A DNA stretch of 64,000 nucleotides. Source: Streptomyces sp. NBC_00510 (GTDB lineage Bacteria > Actinomycetota > Actinomycetes > Streptomycetales > Streptomycetaceae). The stretch lies in the NCBI GenBank assembly GCA_036013505.1, contig CP107851.1, positions 8,666,001-8,730,000 of the forward strand. Direction: 5' to 3'. Below the pieces are notes generated by a model. It made no database searches. It was not told the origin of the DNA and saw only the letters and a list, made by a program, of their open reading frames with translations. The position numbers and the translations under genes were made by a program. Below, piece by piece: positions 42,862-50,394 of this stretch; the first letter of the stretch is position 1, and each line of letters opens with the position of its first letter.

Positions 42862-42952
42862 GCTGCGTCCTTCTGTTTGGTGTCGGATGGTGTGGAATCG
42901 GCGGCCCCGCGCTGCGGACAAAGGGAAGATGCCGCCGGGGTCGTTCTGCTGC

Positions 42953-43330
42953 TCAGGTGCGGAGCAGCAGAACGACCACGGCGATGAGCAGGCCGAAGGC
43001 GACGGACAGGCCGCCGAATCCGATCCGGTGGTCCCGCACTCCAGGCACATGGCGATCGGCCACCAGTCGGCCCGGCCCCGTCAAGGCGAGTGCTGTCGCA
43101 CCCGCCGCCGGCACCAGCTCGCATTCCGTACCGTTCGGGATTAGGAAGAGGCCGTGCCACTTCACCGATATGGCGTTGGCCATCCTGCCCACGAGTGCCG
43201 CGACGGCGATGGGGGTGAGGAAACCCACGGCGAGGCCCAGGCCGCCGAGCAGTTCGCTCAGCCCGGCGACGACTGCGAACGTCTTGCCCGATGGGTATCC
43301 GAAGTGAAGAGCTGCCCCGTGGGCGGACAT
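42953..43330 (-). CDS. DoxX-family membrane protein, N-terminally short
   Basis: A 125-aa DoxX-like membrane protein with FAVVAGLSELLGGLGLAVGFLTPIAVAALVGRMANAI, KWHGLFLIPNGTECELVPAAGATALALTGPGRLVAD and a last helix LSVAFGLLIAVVVLLL. The family pattern normally begins with one further helix (about 40 residues) that is missing; the sequence upstream of ATG 43330 shows no such helix in any frame. Thus either a trimmed but functional three-helix version or a 5'-truncated gene. No clear ribosome-binding site precedes the ATG. DoxX proteins are associated with thiol/quinone redox. Confidence 0.65.
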   Translation of the reverse strand: MSAHGAALHFGYPSGKTFAVVAGLSELLGGLGLAVGFLTPIAVAALVGRMANAISVKWHGLFLIPNGTECELVPAAGATALALTGPGRLVADRHVPGVRDHRIGFGGLSVAFGLLIAVVVLLLRT

Positions 43331-43494
43331 GGCTCGCGTAGCGAGGAGGCGGCGGAGGCTGGGTTCCCCGGCGGGTTGCTGGGTGTAGGGGACATGGACG
43401 ACCGCATTTCTTGGAGGTGGGTTTCAATCGGTCGCGCGCGGTATCGGGGCTGCGCAACAGCGAGACAAGGAAGGGCGTCAGACCGGTGTCGTCA

Positions 43495-43674
43495 TCAGGC
43501 GGCCAGGCCGCCCAGTGCCTTGAGGACCCAAGGCGGGCCGTCTACGGGCCAGTCGGGATTCGCGCAGAGCGGCTGCTTCGGGGCGGCGCCCTCGGCGTGC
43601 TCCTGGCGGGCGGGAACTGCCTGCCGGGGCTGTGGGGTCGAGGTGGACGTCTGCGGGGCGTCATGCGGTATCAC
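43495..43674 (-). CDS. Small hypothetical protein, about 59 aa
   Basis: A short frame from GTG 43674 to TGA 43495, with AAAGG about eight bases upstream. Its product is Pro/Gln/Ala-rich and ends in KQPLCANPDWPVDGPPWVLK and a short hydrophobic tail. Codon third positions are mostly G or C as in real genes of the window. I do not recognise a family. An inverted repeat TTGAAGCTTCAA lies 29 bp upstream and could be its promoter element. Confidence 0.4.
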   Translation of the reverse strand: MIPHDAPQTSTSTPQPRQAVPARQEHAEGAAPKQPLCANPDWPVDGPPWVLKALGGLAA

Positions 43675-43702
43675 GAGTCCCGCCTTTCCGAGCGGTAGGG
43701 AG

Positions 43703-43714
43703 TTGAAGCTTCAA
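43703..43714. promoter_or_regulatory. TTGAAGCTTCAA perfect palindrome
   Basis: A perfect 12-bp palindrome in an AT-richer island between the small gene and the NmrA gene. The shape resembles MerR-type operators. No MerR gene is seen nearby. Confidence 0.4.
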
Positions 43715-43797
43715 GTTATGCCCCGTGGAAACGCCGAGAAGATTCCCGGAGGAACGGCGGCCTTGGCGCACCGCCGGGGGAGTGCGACGCGCGTGGT

Positions 43798-44685
43798 TCA
43801 GAGGGCGTGGCGTCGGTGCTGGTCGAGGAGCGCCCTGATCTTGGCCGCGCCTTCTCCTGCCAGCCAGGTATTGAAGTCCAAGAGGGCGGGGTACTGCTCG
43901 CGGAGTGCCGCGATGTCCGCGTGCCAGCCGGCGAACGAGTTGTTCTGGCCGACGTCCGTTCGTCCACTCGGCTCCGTCGAGCCGTGCAGTGGGGGCAGTG
44001 AACGGCCGATGGCCCGGCTCGTCGCGGTGAGCAACTCCTCCGCGGTCAACTCGTCACCGGCGATCTCGATCGCCTTGCCCACGTAGTGCTCGGGATAGCC
44101 GAAGGCGAGTGCTCCGAAGGCGCCGATGTCCCGCACCGCGATGAGCTGCACGGTGCCATGGGCCGCGATGTTACGGATCATCGCCTGCTCGCCGGTCAGT
44201 CCGTACAGCGGGTCGGCGTGGACCTCCATGAACATGACGGGCCGCAGCACCGTGGAGGGGATGTCCAGGGAGCGGATGTGCTGCTCGATCCGCCATTTGA
44301 CCTCCCAGTGCGGGATGCCTTTGTTGCGCTCGGCGCCTGCCACGGACGAGTAGACGAGGTGCTCCACGTTGGCGTGTGCGGCAGCCTCCGCGAGGTTGAG
44401 TGCACGCTGCAGTTCGTTGTCGGCGTAGTCGGGCGCGATGAATGAGGGCTGGACGCTGTACACGCCGTAGACCCCCAGGGTCGCCGCTTCCAGGGATGCG
44501 GGATCGTCCAGGTCGCCCTGGATGAGGTGGGCGCCGAGTCGCGCCAGTTCCCTGGCCGCGGGTGTGGCGGGGTCGCGGACGAGCGCTCTCACGTGCCAGC
44601 CGTCGGCGAGGAGGTGCCGTGCGGTGGCGCCGCCCTGCCGCCCGGTGGCCCCTGTGACCAGCACGGTCGCGGTTTGCGAGGTCAT
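43798..44685 (-). CDS. NmrA/HSCARG-like NAD(P)-binding protein
   Basis: A 295-aa atypical SDR of the NmrA group. The Rossmann motif VLVTGATGRQGGATARHLL opens the protein, RALVRDP follows beta-2 (NADP type), and VEHLVYSSVAGAERNKGIPHWEVK stands in place of the YxxxK motif. Such proteins sense the NADPH/NADP ratio or act as isoflavone-reductase-like enzymes. ATG at 44685 has GGGAGGA upstream. It is read from TTGACT-N17-TATGTT (44746-44774) whose spacer carries a TetR palindrome, and is divergent from TetR2, its probable repressor. Confidence 0.92.
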   Translation of the reverse strand: MTSQTATVLVTGATGRQGGATARHLLADGWHVRALVRDPATPAARELARLGAHLIQGDLDDPASLEAATLGVYGVYSVQPSFIAPDYADNELQRALNLAEAAAHANVEHLVYSSVAGAERNKGIPHWEVKWRIEQHIRSLDIPSTVLRPVMFMEVHADPLYGLTGEQAMIRNIAAHGTVQLIAVRDIGAFGALAFGYPEHYVGKAIEIAGDELTAEELLTATSRAIGRSLPPLHGSTEPSGRTDVGQNNSFAGWHADIAALREQYPALLDFNTWLAGEGAAKIRALLDQHRRHAL

Positions 44686-44704
44686 CGTCCTCCCTCAGGG
44701 ATGG

Positions 44705-44733
44705 TTCGCCAAGGAGCAGTGCTCCGGTACGAT
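44705..44733 (+). promoter_or_regulatory. TetR2 promoter with operator in spacer
   Basis: TTCGCC, 17 bases, TACGAT reading right. The spacer contains GGAGC-AGT-GCTCC (44713-44725). The -35 is weak, the -10 good. Confidence 0.6.
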
Positions 44734-44745
44734 GTGAACGGCTCG

Positions 44746-44774
44746 AACATATGGAGCAGCGCTCCGGTAGTCAA
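44746..44774 (-). promoter_or_regulatory. NmrA-gene promoter with operator in spacer
   Basis: Reading left: TTGACT, 17 bases, TATGTT. The spacer contains GGAGC-AGC-GCTCC (44753-44765). Layout is the same as the TetR1 promoter at 40127-40155. Confidence 0.75.
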
Positions 44775-44804
44775 ATCGGAGAGCGCTGCGTCGCTTCCAG
44801 TGAG

Positions 44805-45380
44805 GTGTTGATCTTGCCGCAGGCAAACCGCGCGGACGCGCTCCGCAATCGTGACCTGCTCCTGGCGGTCGCCAAGGAAGCCGTCGCCGAGAACGGGACG
44901 GACACCTCGCTGCGCGAGATCGCCCGGCGCGCCGGCGTGGGCATCGGCACGCTCTACCGGCACTTCCCCAACCGCGAGGCCCTGCTCGAGGCGCTGCTCG
45001 AGTCCAGCTTCGTGACGCTGCAGGCGCGGGCGGAAGAGCTGCTCACCTCCGGGAATCCCGGCGAGGCGTTCCTGGCGTGGCTGCGGGAGATGACCGCGGG
45101 CGCTGCCACTTACCAGGGGTTGCCGGAATCCATCCGGGACGCCCTGGCCGACGACGAATCCAGCCTGCATGCGACCTGCGCCGAGATGAAGACCGCTGGG
45201 GGGCTGCTCCTGGAGCGAGCGCAGAAGGACGGCAGTGTGCGGTTGGATGTATCCCTCACCGAAGTGATCGACCTCGCCCTGGGGCTCGCCTGGGCGGCGG
45301 AGAAGGCGTCGGAGGCCTCGGATCTCGCTGCCCGCCTGCTTTCCACCGCCGCGTACGGGCCTGCCGGGCGCAGTCGCTGA
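44805..45380 (+). CDS. TetR-family repressor (TetR2)
   Basis: About 191 aa from GTG 44805. HTH NRDLLLAVAKEAVAENGTDTSLREIARRAGVGIGTLYRHFPNREALLEALL; the recognition part GVGxxTLYRHFPxR matches TetR1. The C-terminal helical domain is shorter than in TetR1. The ATG at 44751 opens the same frame but lies inside the operator/promoter and cannot be the start of a normal mRNA. TTG 44808 is another option. Likely represses its own gene and the divergent NmrA gene through the two GGAGC-N3-GCTCC sites. Confidence 0.88.
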   Translation: MLILPQANRADALRNRDLLLAVAKEAVAENGTDTSLREIARRAGVGIGTLYRHFPNREALLEALLESSFVTLQARAEELLTSGNPGEAFLAWLREMTAGAATYQGLPESIRDALADDESSLHATCAEMKTAGGLLLERAQKDGSVRLDVSLTEVIDLALGLAWAAEKASEASDLAARLLSTAAYGPAGRSR

Positions 45381-45721
45381 AACCCCGACATGCCATGGCC
45401 CGCATTGCGATAGCCGCGTAAATTACATGCACTAGGCAAATATGTACACCTCGCGTACTGAAGGCGACCGGTCGTCTTGAATCCCGTTCCGACCTGACGA
45501 CGCAGCTCTCCGCGAGCCGGGTCGCCAGGGAGCAGGGCGGCCGGCGGACACTCCTTCGTCGCGCTGCCGCCATCCCGTGGCCGCCGCCCCGTCACCGAGG
45601 GCGGCAGGCTCTCCCCGTAGATTCGACATGCGAGTCCGCCGCGAGCGGACGGACATCAACACCCTTTGAGTGAGTCTCCTCGACGCGACGAGGAGGCTTG
45701 CGGCATGGAAAGGCTTCACCT
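45381..45721. other. ilvC upstream region
   Basis: 341 bases. The first half has an AT-rich patch (45410-45450) that may hold the ilvC promoter. The second half has a 13-codon frame and a hairpin described separately. Nothing else recognised. Confidence 0.5.
45628..45695 (+). promoter_or_regulatory. Possible ilvC leader: short ORF and hairpin
   Basis: ATG 45628 to TGA 45669 encodes MRVRRERTDINTL. Seven bases after its stop, CTCCTCG pairs with CGAGGAG (45676-45695), ending 26 bases before the ilvC start and next to its GGAAAGG site. This could be a leader-peptide attenuator, but the peptide has only single Ile and Leu codons, no Val, and no visible ribosome-binding site, so support is weak. 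Confidence 0.3.
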
Positions 45722-46720
45722 GTGGCTGAGCTGTTCTACGACGACGATGCCGACCTGTCCATCATCCAGGGCCGCAAGGTCGCGGTCATCGGCTACGGGA
45801 GCCAGGGGCACGCGCACGCGCTGTCGCTGCGCGACTCGGGTGTGGACGTGCGGGTCGGCCTGCACGAGGGCTCCAAGTCCAAGGCGAAGGCCGAGGAGCA
45901 GGGCCTGCGCGTGGTGACCCCCGCGGAGGCCGCGGCCGAGGCCGACGTCATCATGATCCTGGTCCCGGACCCGATCCAGGCGCGGGTGTACGAGGAGTCC
46001 GTCAAGGACAACCTGAAGGACGGCGACGCGCTGTTCTTCGGTCACGGCCTGAACATCCGTTACGGCTTCATCAAGCCCCCGGCCGGTGTCGACGTGTGCA
46101 TGGTCGCGCCCAAGGGCCCGGGTCACCTGGTGCGCCGTCAGTACGAGGAGGGCCGCGGCGTGCCGTGCATCGCGGCCGTGGAGCAGGACGCGACCGGGAA
46201 CGGCTTCGCGCTGGCGCTGTCCTACGCCAAGGCGATCGGCGGCACCCGTGCGGGTGTCATCAAGACGACGTTCACCGAGGAGACCGAGACCGACCTGTTC
46301 GGTGAGCAGGCGGTGCTGTGCGGTGGTACGGCGGCGCTGGTCAAGGCCGGTTTCGAGACGCTGACCGAGGCGGGTTACCAGCCGGAGATCGCGTACTTCG
46401 AGTGCCTGCACGAGCTGAAGCTCATCGTGGACCTGATGTACGAGGGCGGCCTGGAGAAGATGCGCTGGTCGATCTCCGAGACCGCCGAGTGGGGTGACTA
46501 CGTCACCGGTCCGCGCATCATCACCGACGCCACCAAGGCGGAGATGAAGAAGATCCTCGGTGAGATCCAGGACGGCTCCTTCGCCAACAACTGGATCGCC
46601 GAGTACAACGCCGGCCTGCCCCGGTACAACGAGTACAAGAAGGCCGACGAGAACCACCTGCTGGAGACCACCGGCAAGAAGCTCCGCAAGCTCATGAGCT
46701 GGGTCGAGAACGGTGACTGA
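45722..46720 (+). CDS. ilvC: Ketol-acid reductoisomerase (class I)
   Basis: A 332-aa cytosolic enzyme: acetolactate or acetohydroxybutyrate plus NADPH to the dihydroxy acid, second step of valine/leucine/isoleucine synthesis. GYGSQGHAHA (cofactor), the NADPH-phosphate loop HEGSKSKAKA, VAPKGPGHLVRRQY, ETDLFGEQAVLCGG, and the metal-binding ECLHELKLIVDLMYEGG are intact. The GTG at 45722 starts the conserved AELFYDDDADL and is preceded by GGAAAGG. Normally found after ilvBN; here it stands alone. A MEKHLA gene overlaps its 3' end by eight bases. Confidence 0.97.
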   Translation: MAELFYDDDADLSIIQGRKVAVIGYGSQGHAHALSLRDSGVDVRVGLHEGSKSKAKAEEQGLRVVTPAEAAAEADVIMILVPDPIQARVYEESVKDNLKDGDALFFGHGLNIRYGFIKPPAGVDVCMVAPKGPGHLVRRQYEEGRGVPCIAAVEQDATGNGFALALSYAKAIGGTRAGVIKTTFTEETETDLFGEQAVLCGGTAALVKAGFETLTEAGYQPEIAYFECLHELKLIVDLMYEGGLEKMRWSISETAEWGDYVTGPRIITDATKAEMKKILGEIQDGSFANNWIAEYNAGLPRYNEYKKADENHLLETTGKKLRKLMSWVENGD

Positions 46721-47219
46721 CCCGTCCCCGCGGATCCCCGCGCTGTCCGACCGGCGCGGGGATCCGCGCTTCGCCATGCTCCTCCTCGACAGCTACCGAC
46801 GCCTGGTGGGCGTCCACCTGTGCCCGCCGGTGTGGGCATCGGACGCCGAGGCGGCCCAATGGCTGTACGAGGAGGCGCCCTTCGGGCTGCTGGCGCATGA
46901 CGTGTCGGCCGACCCGCTGTTCGTCTACGCCAACCGCACCGCGCAGCGGTCCTTCGGCTACACCTGGGAGGAGTTCATCGGCCTCCCGTCGCGCCGGTCG
47001 GCCGCGCCGGACGCACAGCAGGACCGGGACGCGCTGCTCGCATCGGTGGACGAACGCGGCTACGCCGACGGATACCAGGGTCTGCGGCAGCACAAGGACG
47101 GCCGGATATTCCGGATCGAGGACGTCTGCATGTGGAACCTCGAGGACTCCGACGGAACACACCACGGTCAGGCCGCCGTGTTCCGTCCGCCGGCCGGGCC
47201 TGGACCATCCGCGGACTAG
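46713..47219 (+). CDS. MEKHLA-domain (PAS-like) protein
   Basis: A 168-aa MEKHLA-type PAS protein. Pattern LLLDSYRRLVGVHLCPP, WLYEEAPFGLLAHDVSADPLFVYANRTAQRSFGYTWEEFIGLPSRRSA, and GYADGYQGLRQHKDGRIFRIEDVCMWNL matches the domain, known from plant HD-ZIP III proteins and from free-standing bacterial proteins that may bind ligands or redox signals. GTG at 46713 overlaps the ilvC stop in GTGACTGA, so translation is coupled to ilvC. A role in sensing related to branched-chain amino acid metabolism is only suggested by this coupling. Confidence 0.9.
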   Translation: MTDPSPRIPALSDRRGDPRFAMLLLDSYRRLVGVHLCPPVWASDAEAAQWLYEEAPFGLLAHDVSADPLFVYANRTAQRSFGYTWEEFIGLPSRRSAAPDAQQDRDALLASVDERGYADGYQGLRQHKDGRIFRIEDVCMWNLEDSDGTHHGQAAVFRPPAGPGPSAD

Positions 47220-47326
47220 CTCACGTGTGACGGCCGGCAACTGTGCCCATCGGGACGTCCCGATGGGCACAGTCCGCTGCGCTTACGTACGTGCACGGAG
47301 TGGCGAGGTTGTCGCCCTCCCGGACG

Positions 47327-47737
47327 TCAGGACTGGCTGTACCGCAGGTGCCGCCGCTCGGCCAGCTCGTCCGCGCCGACCACGGTCAGTACGGGCGTGC
47401 CGGGAGGCGCGAACATGGTCACCACCAGCTGGGACTGTGCGTCCTGGAGGTTGTTGGCGCCTTGGTAGTGGATGACGTCGCCGCCGGGCTCGAACAGGGC
47501 GTCGCCGGCCTTGAGCACCCGGGGCGGCTGGCCTTCGAGCTCGAAGAGGATCTCGCCCTGGGTGACGTAGCCGAAGAGCGGCCCGGGGTGCCGGTGCGGC
47601 GGGGCGCCGGCGTCGCCGGGCTGCAGGGTGACCCGGATGGTCCTGGCCTCGGAGCCCTGCGGGATCCGGGGCTGCGCATCCGGCAGGGTCGCGATCACCT
47701 CGACGCCCGGGGGCAGGTGTGCGTGGTCTGCGCTCAT
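47327..47737 (-). CDS. Cupin-domain protein
   Basis: A 136-aa single-domain cupin. Motif 1 is PHRHPGPLFGYVTQGEILFELEG with the HxH-type metal ligands, motif 2 PGGDVIHYQGANN. The fold usually binds a metal and serves as a dioxygenase, isomerase or sugar-binding protein; the function here is not assignable. ATG at 47737 has GGAGGA upstream; the open frame to 47932 is not supported. It stands alone. Confidence 0.9.
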   Translation of the reverse strand: MSADHAHLPPGVEVIATLPDAQPRIPQGSEARTIRVTLQPGDAGAPPHRHPGPLFGYVTQGEILFELEGQPPRVLKAGDALFEPGGDVIHYQGANNLQDAQSQLVVTMFAPPGTPVLTVVGADELAERRHLRYSQS

Positions 47738-47993
47738 GTGTTCCTCCAGCAACGTGGACTGTCCGCAGTGAGGACAAGACGGCGTCCCCGGCTGTGACAG
47801 GGGCCCGGCTTCGATCGGCGGTGACGTCGCGGCGGAGGGAGGTGTGCGCTGTCTGCCGCAAGGCGTCTCGCAGACCGGCGGAAGCTGCCTCCAGGTCATC
47901 GTTCTTCCGCTGGCCCCACCCTGCGGCCGCACCGGCGGTACCGGAGCGACCCTGTGAAAGCTCGCCCACAGCCATCAGGCGGGGGGGCTGCGT

Positions 47994-48380
47994 TCACAGA
48001 CCCTCGGGCGGAATGGGCGTGGCCTGGTGGTAGTACATCTGCCACCTCGAACTCGTGCTCTGCCTGCGCCAGAGTGAACTACGCCGCGCCTGAACCCCAC
48101 CGATCGTGGTCACGTAGGTGAGGTGCACCAGCCCAGGGCCCAACATGACCGCGTCCAGCTCCGAGGGCTCATAACGCGGGCCGTCTGCTGCCGCACCGTC
48201 CATCTCGGGCAGCTCGGCGAGCATCTCTTCGTACGTCCAGCGCCGGCCCGAGGCGCCGACCTCGACGAACTCCGGATCAAGGAGTTGTCGGGTCAGCGAA
48301 CGGGAGACGCGCACGCTGGGGTCCATCAGCCGCAGTTCGCCCGCAATCGCTTCACTTACCTCGTCCGTCTCTCTGTTCAT
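47994..48380 (-). CDS. NTF2-like/DUF4440 protein
   Basis: A 128-aa NTF2-like protein: helix SEAIAGELRLMDPSVRVSRSLTRQLLDPEFVEVGASGRRWTYEEMLAELPEM, then strands ending in SSRWQMYYHQATPIP. This is the DUF4440-type pattern, with the RWQMYYHQATP strand. Function unknown; members include ketosteroid-isomerase-like enzymes. ATG at 48380 has GAGGATGG upstream. Divergent from the broken phosphatase gene. Confidence 0.82.
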   Translation of the reverse strand: MNRETDEVSEAIAGELRLMDPSVRVSRSLTRQLLDPEFVEVGASGRRWTYEEMLAELPEMDGAAADGPRYEPSELDAVMLGPGLVHLTYVTTIGGVQARRSSLWRRQSTSSRWQMYYHQATPIPPEGL

Positions 48381-48485
48381 GCAGCCATCCTCAACGGAAC
48401 CATCATGGAGACCGGCACTGACACCTACCGCCTTGCCGGCACCCGGGCACGTGCCGAAGAACCCGATTCAGGAGGGCACGCGCTC

Positions 48486-48897
48486 ATGCGCACTCTTTAC
48501 GTCGTAACCCACCCCGAGGCGACGCACCACGCCGAGGGGGTCGTCGGCGGATGGCATGACTCGCAGCTGACGCCTGCGGGCGTCCGTGCGGCGGTCTCCA
48601 TCGCCCAGGCACTGCGGGCCCGGATCCCGGAGGGCGCCGAGGTGGAGCTGTTCACGTCGGATCTGCAACGCACCCTGCGGACGGCCGAGGAGGTGGCCGA
48701 ACTGTTCGGGGTGAAGCCGATCCTGGATCGCAGACTGCGGGAGAAGTCCTACGGTGAGGCGGGGGGAAAGCCTCAGGAGTGGCTGGACCGGCGCTTCGTC
48801 CCACCGCCGGCTGTCGGAGGAGGACGACTTCTTCCGTAACCGCCAAGTCCTCAGTCTCGGTGACACCCGCCATCTCGACTCCGCCCACAGTGGCTGA
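48486..48897 (+). pseudogene. Histidine phosphatase (phosphoglycerate-mutase-like), internal deletion
   Basis: From ATG 48486 the frame reads MRTLYVVTHPEATHHAEGVVGGWHDSQLTP (family catalytic-His region) through REKSYGEAGGKPQEWLDRRFVPPPAVG and then ends at 48839. In another frame the expected C-terminus appears: SEEDDFFRNRQVLSLGDTRHLDSAHSG, stop at 48897. The middle of the protein, including the second catalytic His motif, is missing. The junction is near 48812. So an internal deletion of a few hundred bases fused the two ends out of frame; the product should be inactive. Confidence 0.75.
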
Positions 48898-49395
48898 CCT
48901 CAAGCCGACCCGCTTCGACGGCCGGCCGGCATCACTCCTTGATCGCGCCGTAAGCCGTGTGGCCCGGGGCAGTGATGCGTGTCAGTCCGGTGGAGACGTT
49001 CACCACGGCGGCAGCAGAGTCTGACGGTTGGCCCCGGTGATGAGGCGATTGGCGGTGGAGATCGCGCCGGTGGCCGACGATCCCCACCCACGACCAGGGG
49101 ACGTATTGGCCGCCGGAGCTGCCAGTGCTCCGGTTTTCCGGGGACTGGCAGTACCAGGCCGGTGCGAGAAGGACGATGAACTCACTTCTCGCGGTGAGCG
49201 GTGAGGGCGACGATCACGGCTCCCACGGCGCCCGCCGCGGACAGCGCGTGCACGGCACCGGCACCCCGCCCCGCATCGGCGACTGACCCCCTTTGTCCGT
49301 GCGGCCCCGGGCGGCTTCGCTTCGAGTGCCCGCTCCGGGCCCCGATGGCGGGGCCGCCCTCGGGGTGTTCGTGTACGGTCCCGGTCCGATGGTGC
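48898..49395. other. Gene-poor decayed stretch with terminator-like hairpin
   Basis: 498 bases without an intact gene. On the minus strand 49290-49182 encodes VADAGRGAGAVHALSAAGAVGAVIVALTAHREK and a stop, which looks like the last membrane helix of a lost gene. A hairpin lies at 49338-49355. Confidence 0.5.
49338..49355. terminator. Hairpin downstream of GNAT gene
   Basis: GGCCCCG-ATGG-CGGGGCC, a perfect seven-base stem 41 bp past the acetyltransferase stop on the minus strand. Confidence 0.6.
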
Positions 49396-49944
49396 CTAGA
49401 CCTCGGGAAGCGAAGGATCGGGCGTCCACGGGGATGGCGCGGTGATGGACCACCGTTCGTGGTCGCGCCAGGCCCCGTTGATGTAGAGGTAGTCGGGGGA
49501 CAGGCCCTCGTAGCGAAAGCCCAGGCGCTGGACCAAGGCCAAGGACGCCTTGTTCGCCGGCTGGATGCTGGCCTCCAGCCGGTGGAGGCGCAGGTCCTCG
49601 AAGGCGTGCTGCATCGCTGCGGCGACCCCTTCGGTCATGTAACCCCGACCCTCAGACGGGGCGAAAGCCGCATAGCCGAGGGACGCGCCCTGGTAGCGGC
49701 CCCGGATGATCGAGTTGATGTTGACCGTGCCGGCGGCCGCGCCCGTCTCCAGGACGCGGATCATGAAGCCCTGGTTGATGCCGTCGTCGAAGCGGTGCAT
49801 CCAGTCCTGGAACGCCTCCGCGGACGCGGGCAGTTGCATCCACGGCCCGTAGAGCTCGGTGCTGGCCCTCACGAGCGAGCAGAACTCATCCTGGTCGGCG
49901 AGGGTGAGCGGGCGCAGTTCGACTCGTGACGGCATGTGGGGCAT
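49396..49944 (-). CDS. GNAT N-acetyltransferase (RimJ/RimL type)
   Basis: A 182-aa acetyl-CoA-dependent acyltransferase. RimJ-like pattern VELRPLTLADQDEF, GFMIRVLETGAAAGTVNINSIIRG, GYAAFAPSEGRGYMTEGVAAAMQHAFEDLRLHRLEASIQPANKASLALVQRLGFRYEG, with the acetyl-CoA loop EGRGYMTEG. Probably acetylates ribosomal proteins or small amines. ATG 49944 or 49935 (MPSRVEL) could start; neither has a clear ribosome-binding site. Alone, divergent from the subtilisin. Confidence 0.92.
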   Translation of the reverse strand: MPHMPSRVELRPLTLADQDEFCSLVRASTELYGPWMQLPASAEAFQDWMHRFDDGINQGFMIRVLETGAAAGTVNINSIIRGRYQGASLGYAAFAPSEGRGYMTEGVAAAMQHAFEDLRLHRLEASIQPANKASLALVQRLGFRYEGLSPDYLYINGAWRDHERWSITAPSPWTPDPSLPEV

Positions 49945-50394
49945 GCGGCAATGCTAGGCCTCTTCGGAACAGAAGGTCACGAGAGTGATCCTTTTCCGAC
50001 GCACTCCCTGGTTCCCCGGGTACGTTGTCGGGTCGGACGGCCTAGGACCACGCCGGGGCGGTCCGCTCGCATCTGAGGCGGGGCGGCCCCCAGGGGAACC
50101 TCCGCCGTTTCCGGGACATGTCGGAGAAGGCTCCGTGTCGCCGTTGGGACATGGCCCAGTTGTGCCAGGCGGGATCAGTGACAGGCCCGGTGGGTGCGAC
50201 GCATGATTCCGAAGGTCCGGTGAACCGCAGTTGTACAGGGGGTTTGCTCCCGACGGGAGTGTGCCCAGCGGCGGCGATCCCGGCCCGAACCTGCGACGCC
50301 GTCGAACACGGCCGGGTTCGCCACGACGCGTCATGACGCGCACTCTCAGGCGCCCCACCCGGATGCCGGGATGACAGAAAGGCCGTAGACACCA
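49945..50394. other. Promoter region of GNAT and subtilisin genes
   Basis: 450 bases with no supported gene. It carries the two divergent promoters; I found no strong -35/-10 pair or long palindrome. Short frames on both strands show no homology. Confidence 0.5.
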
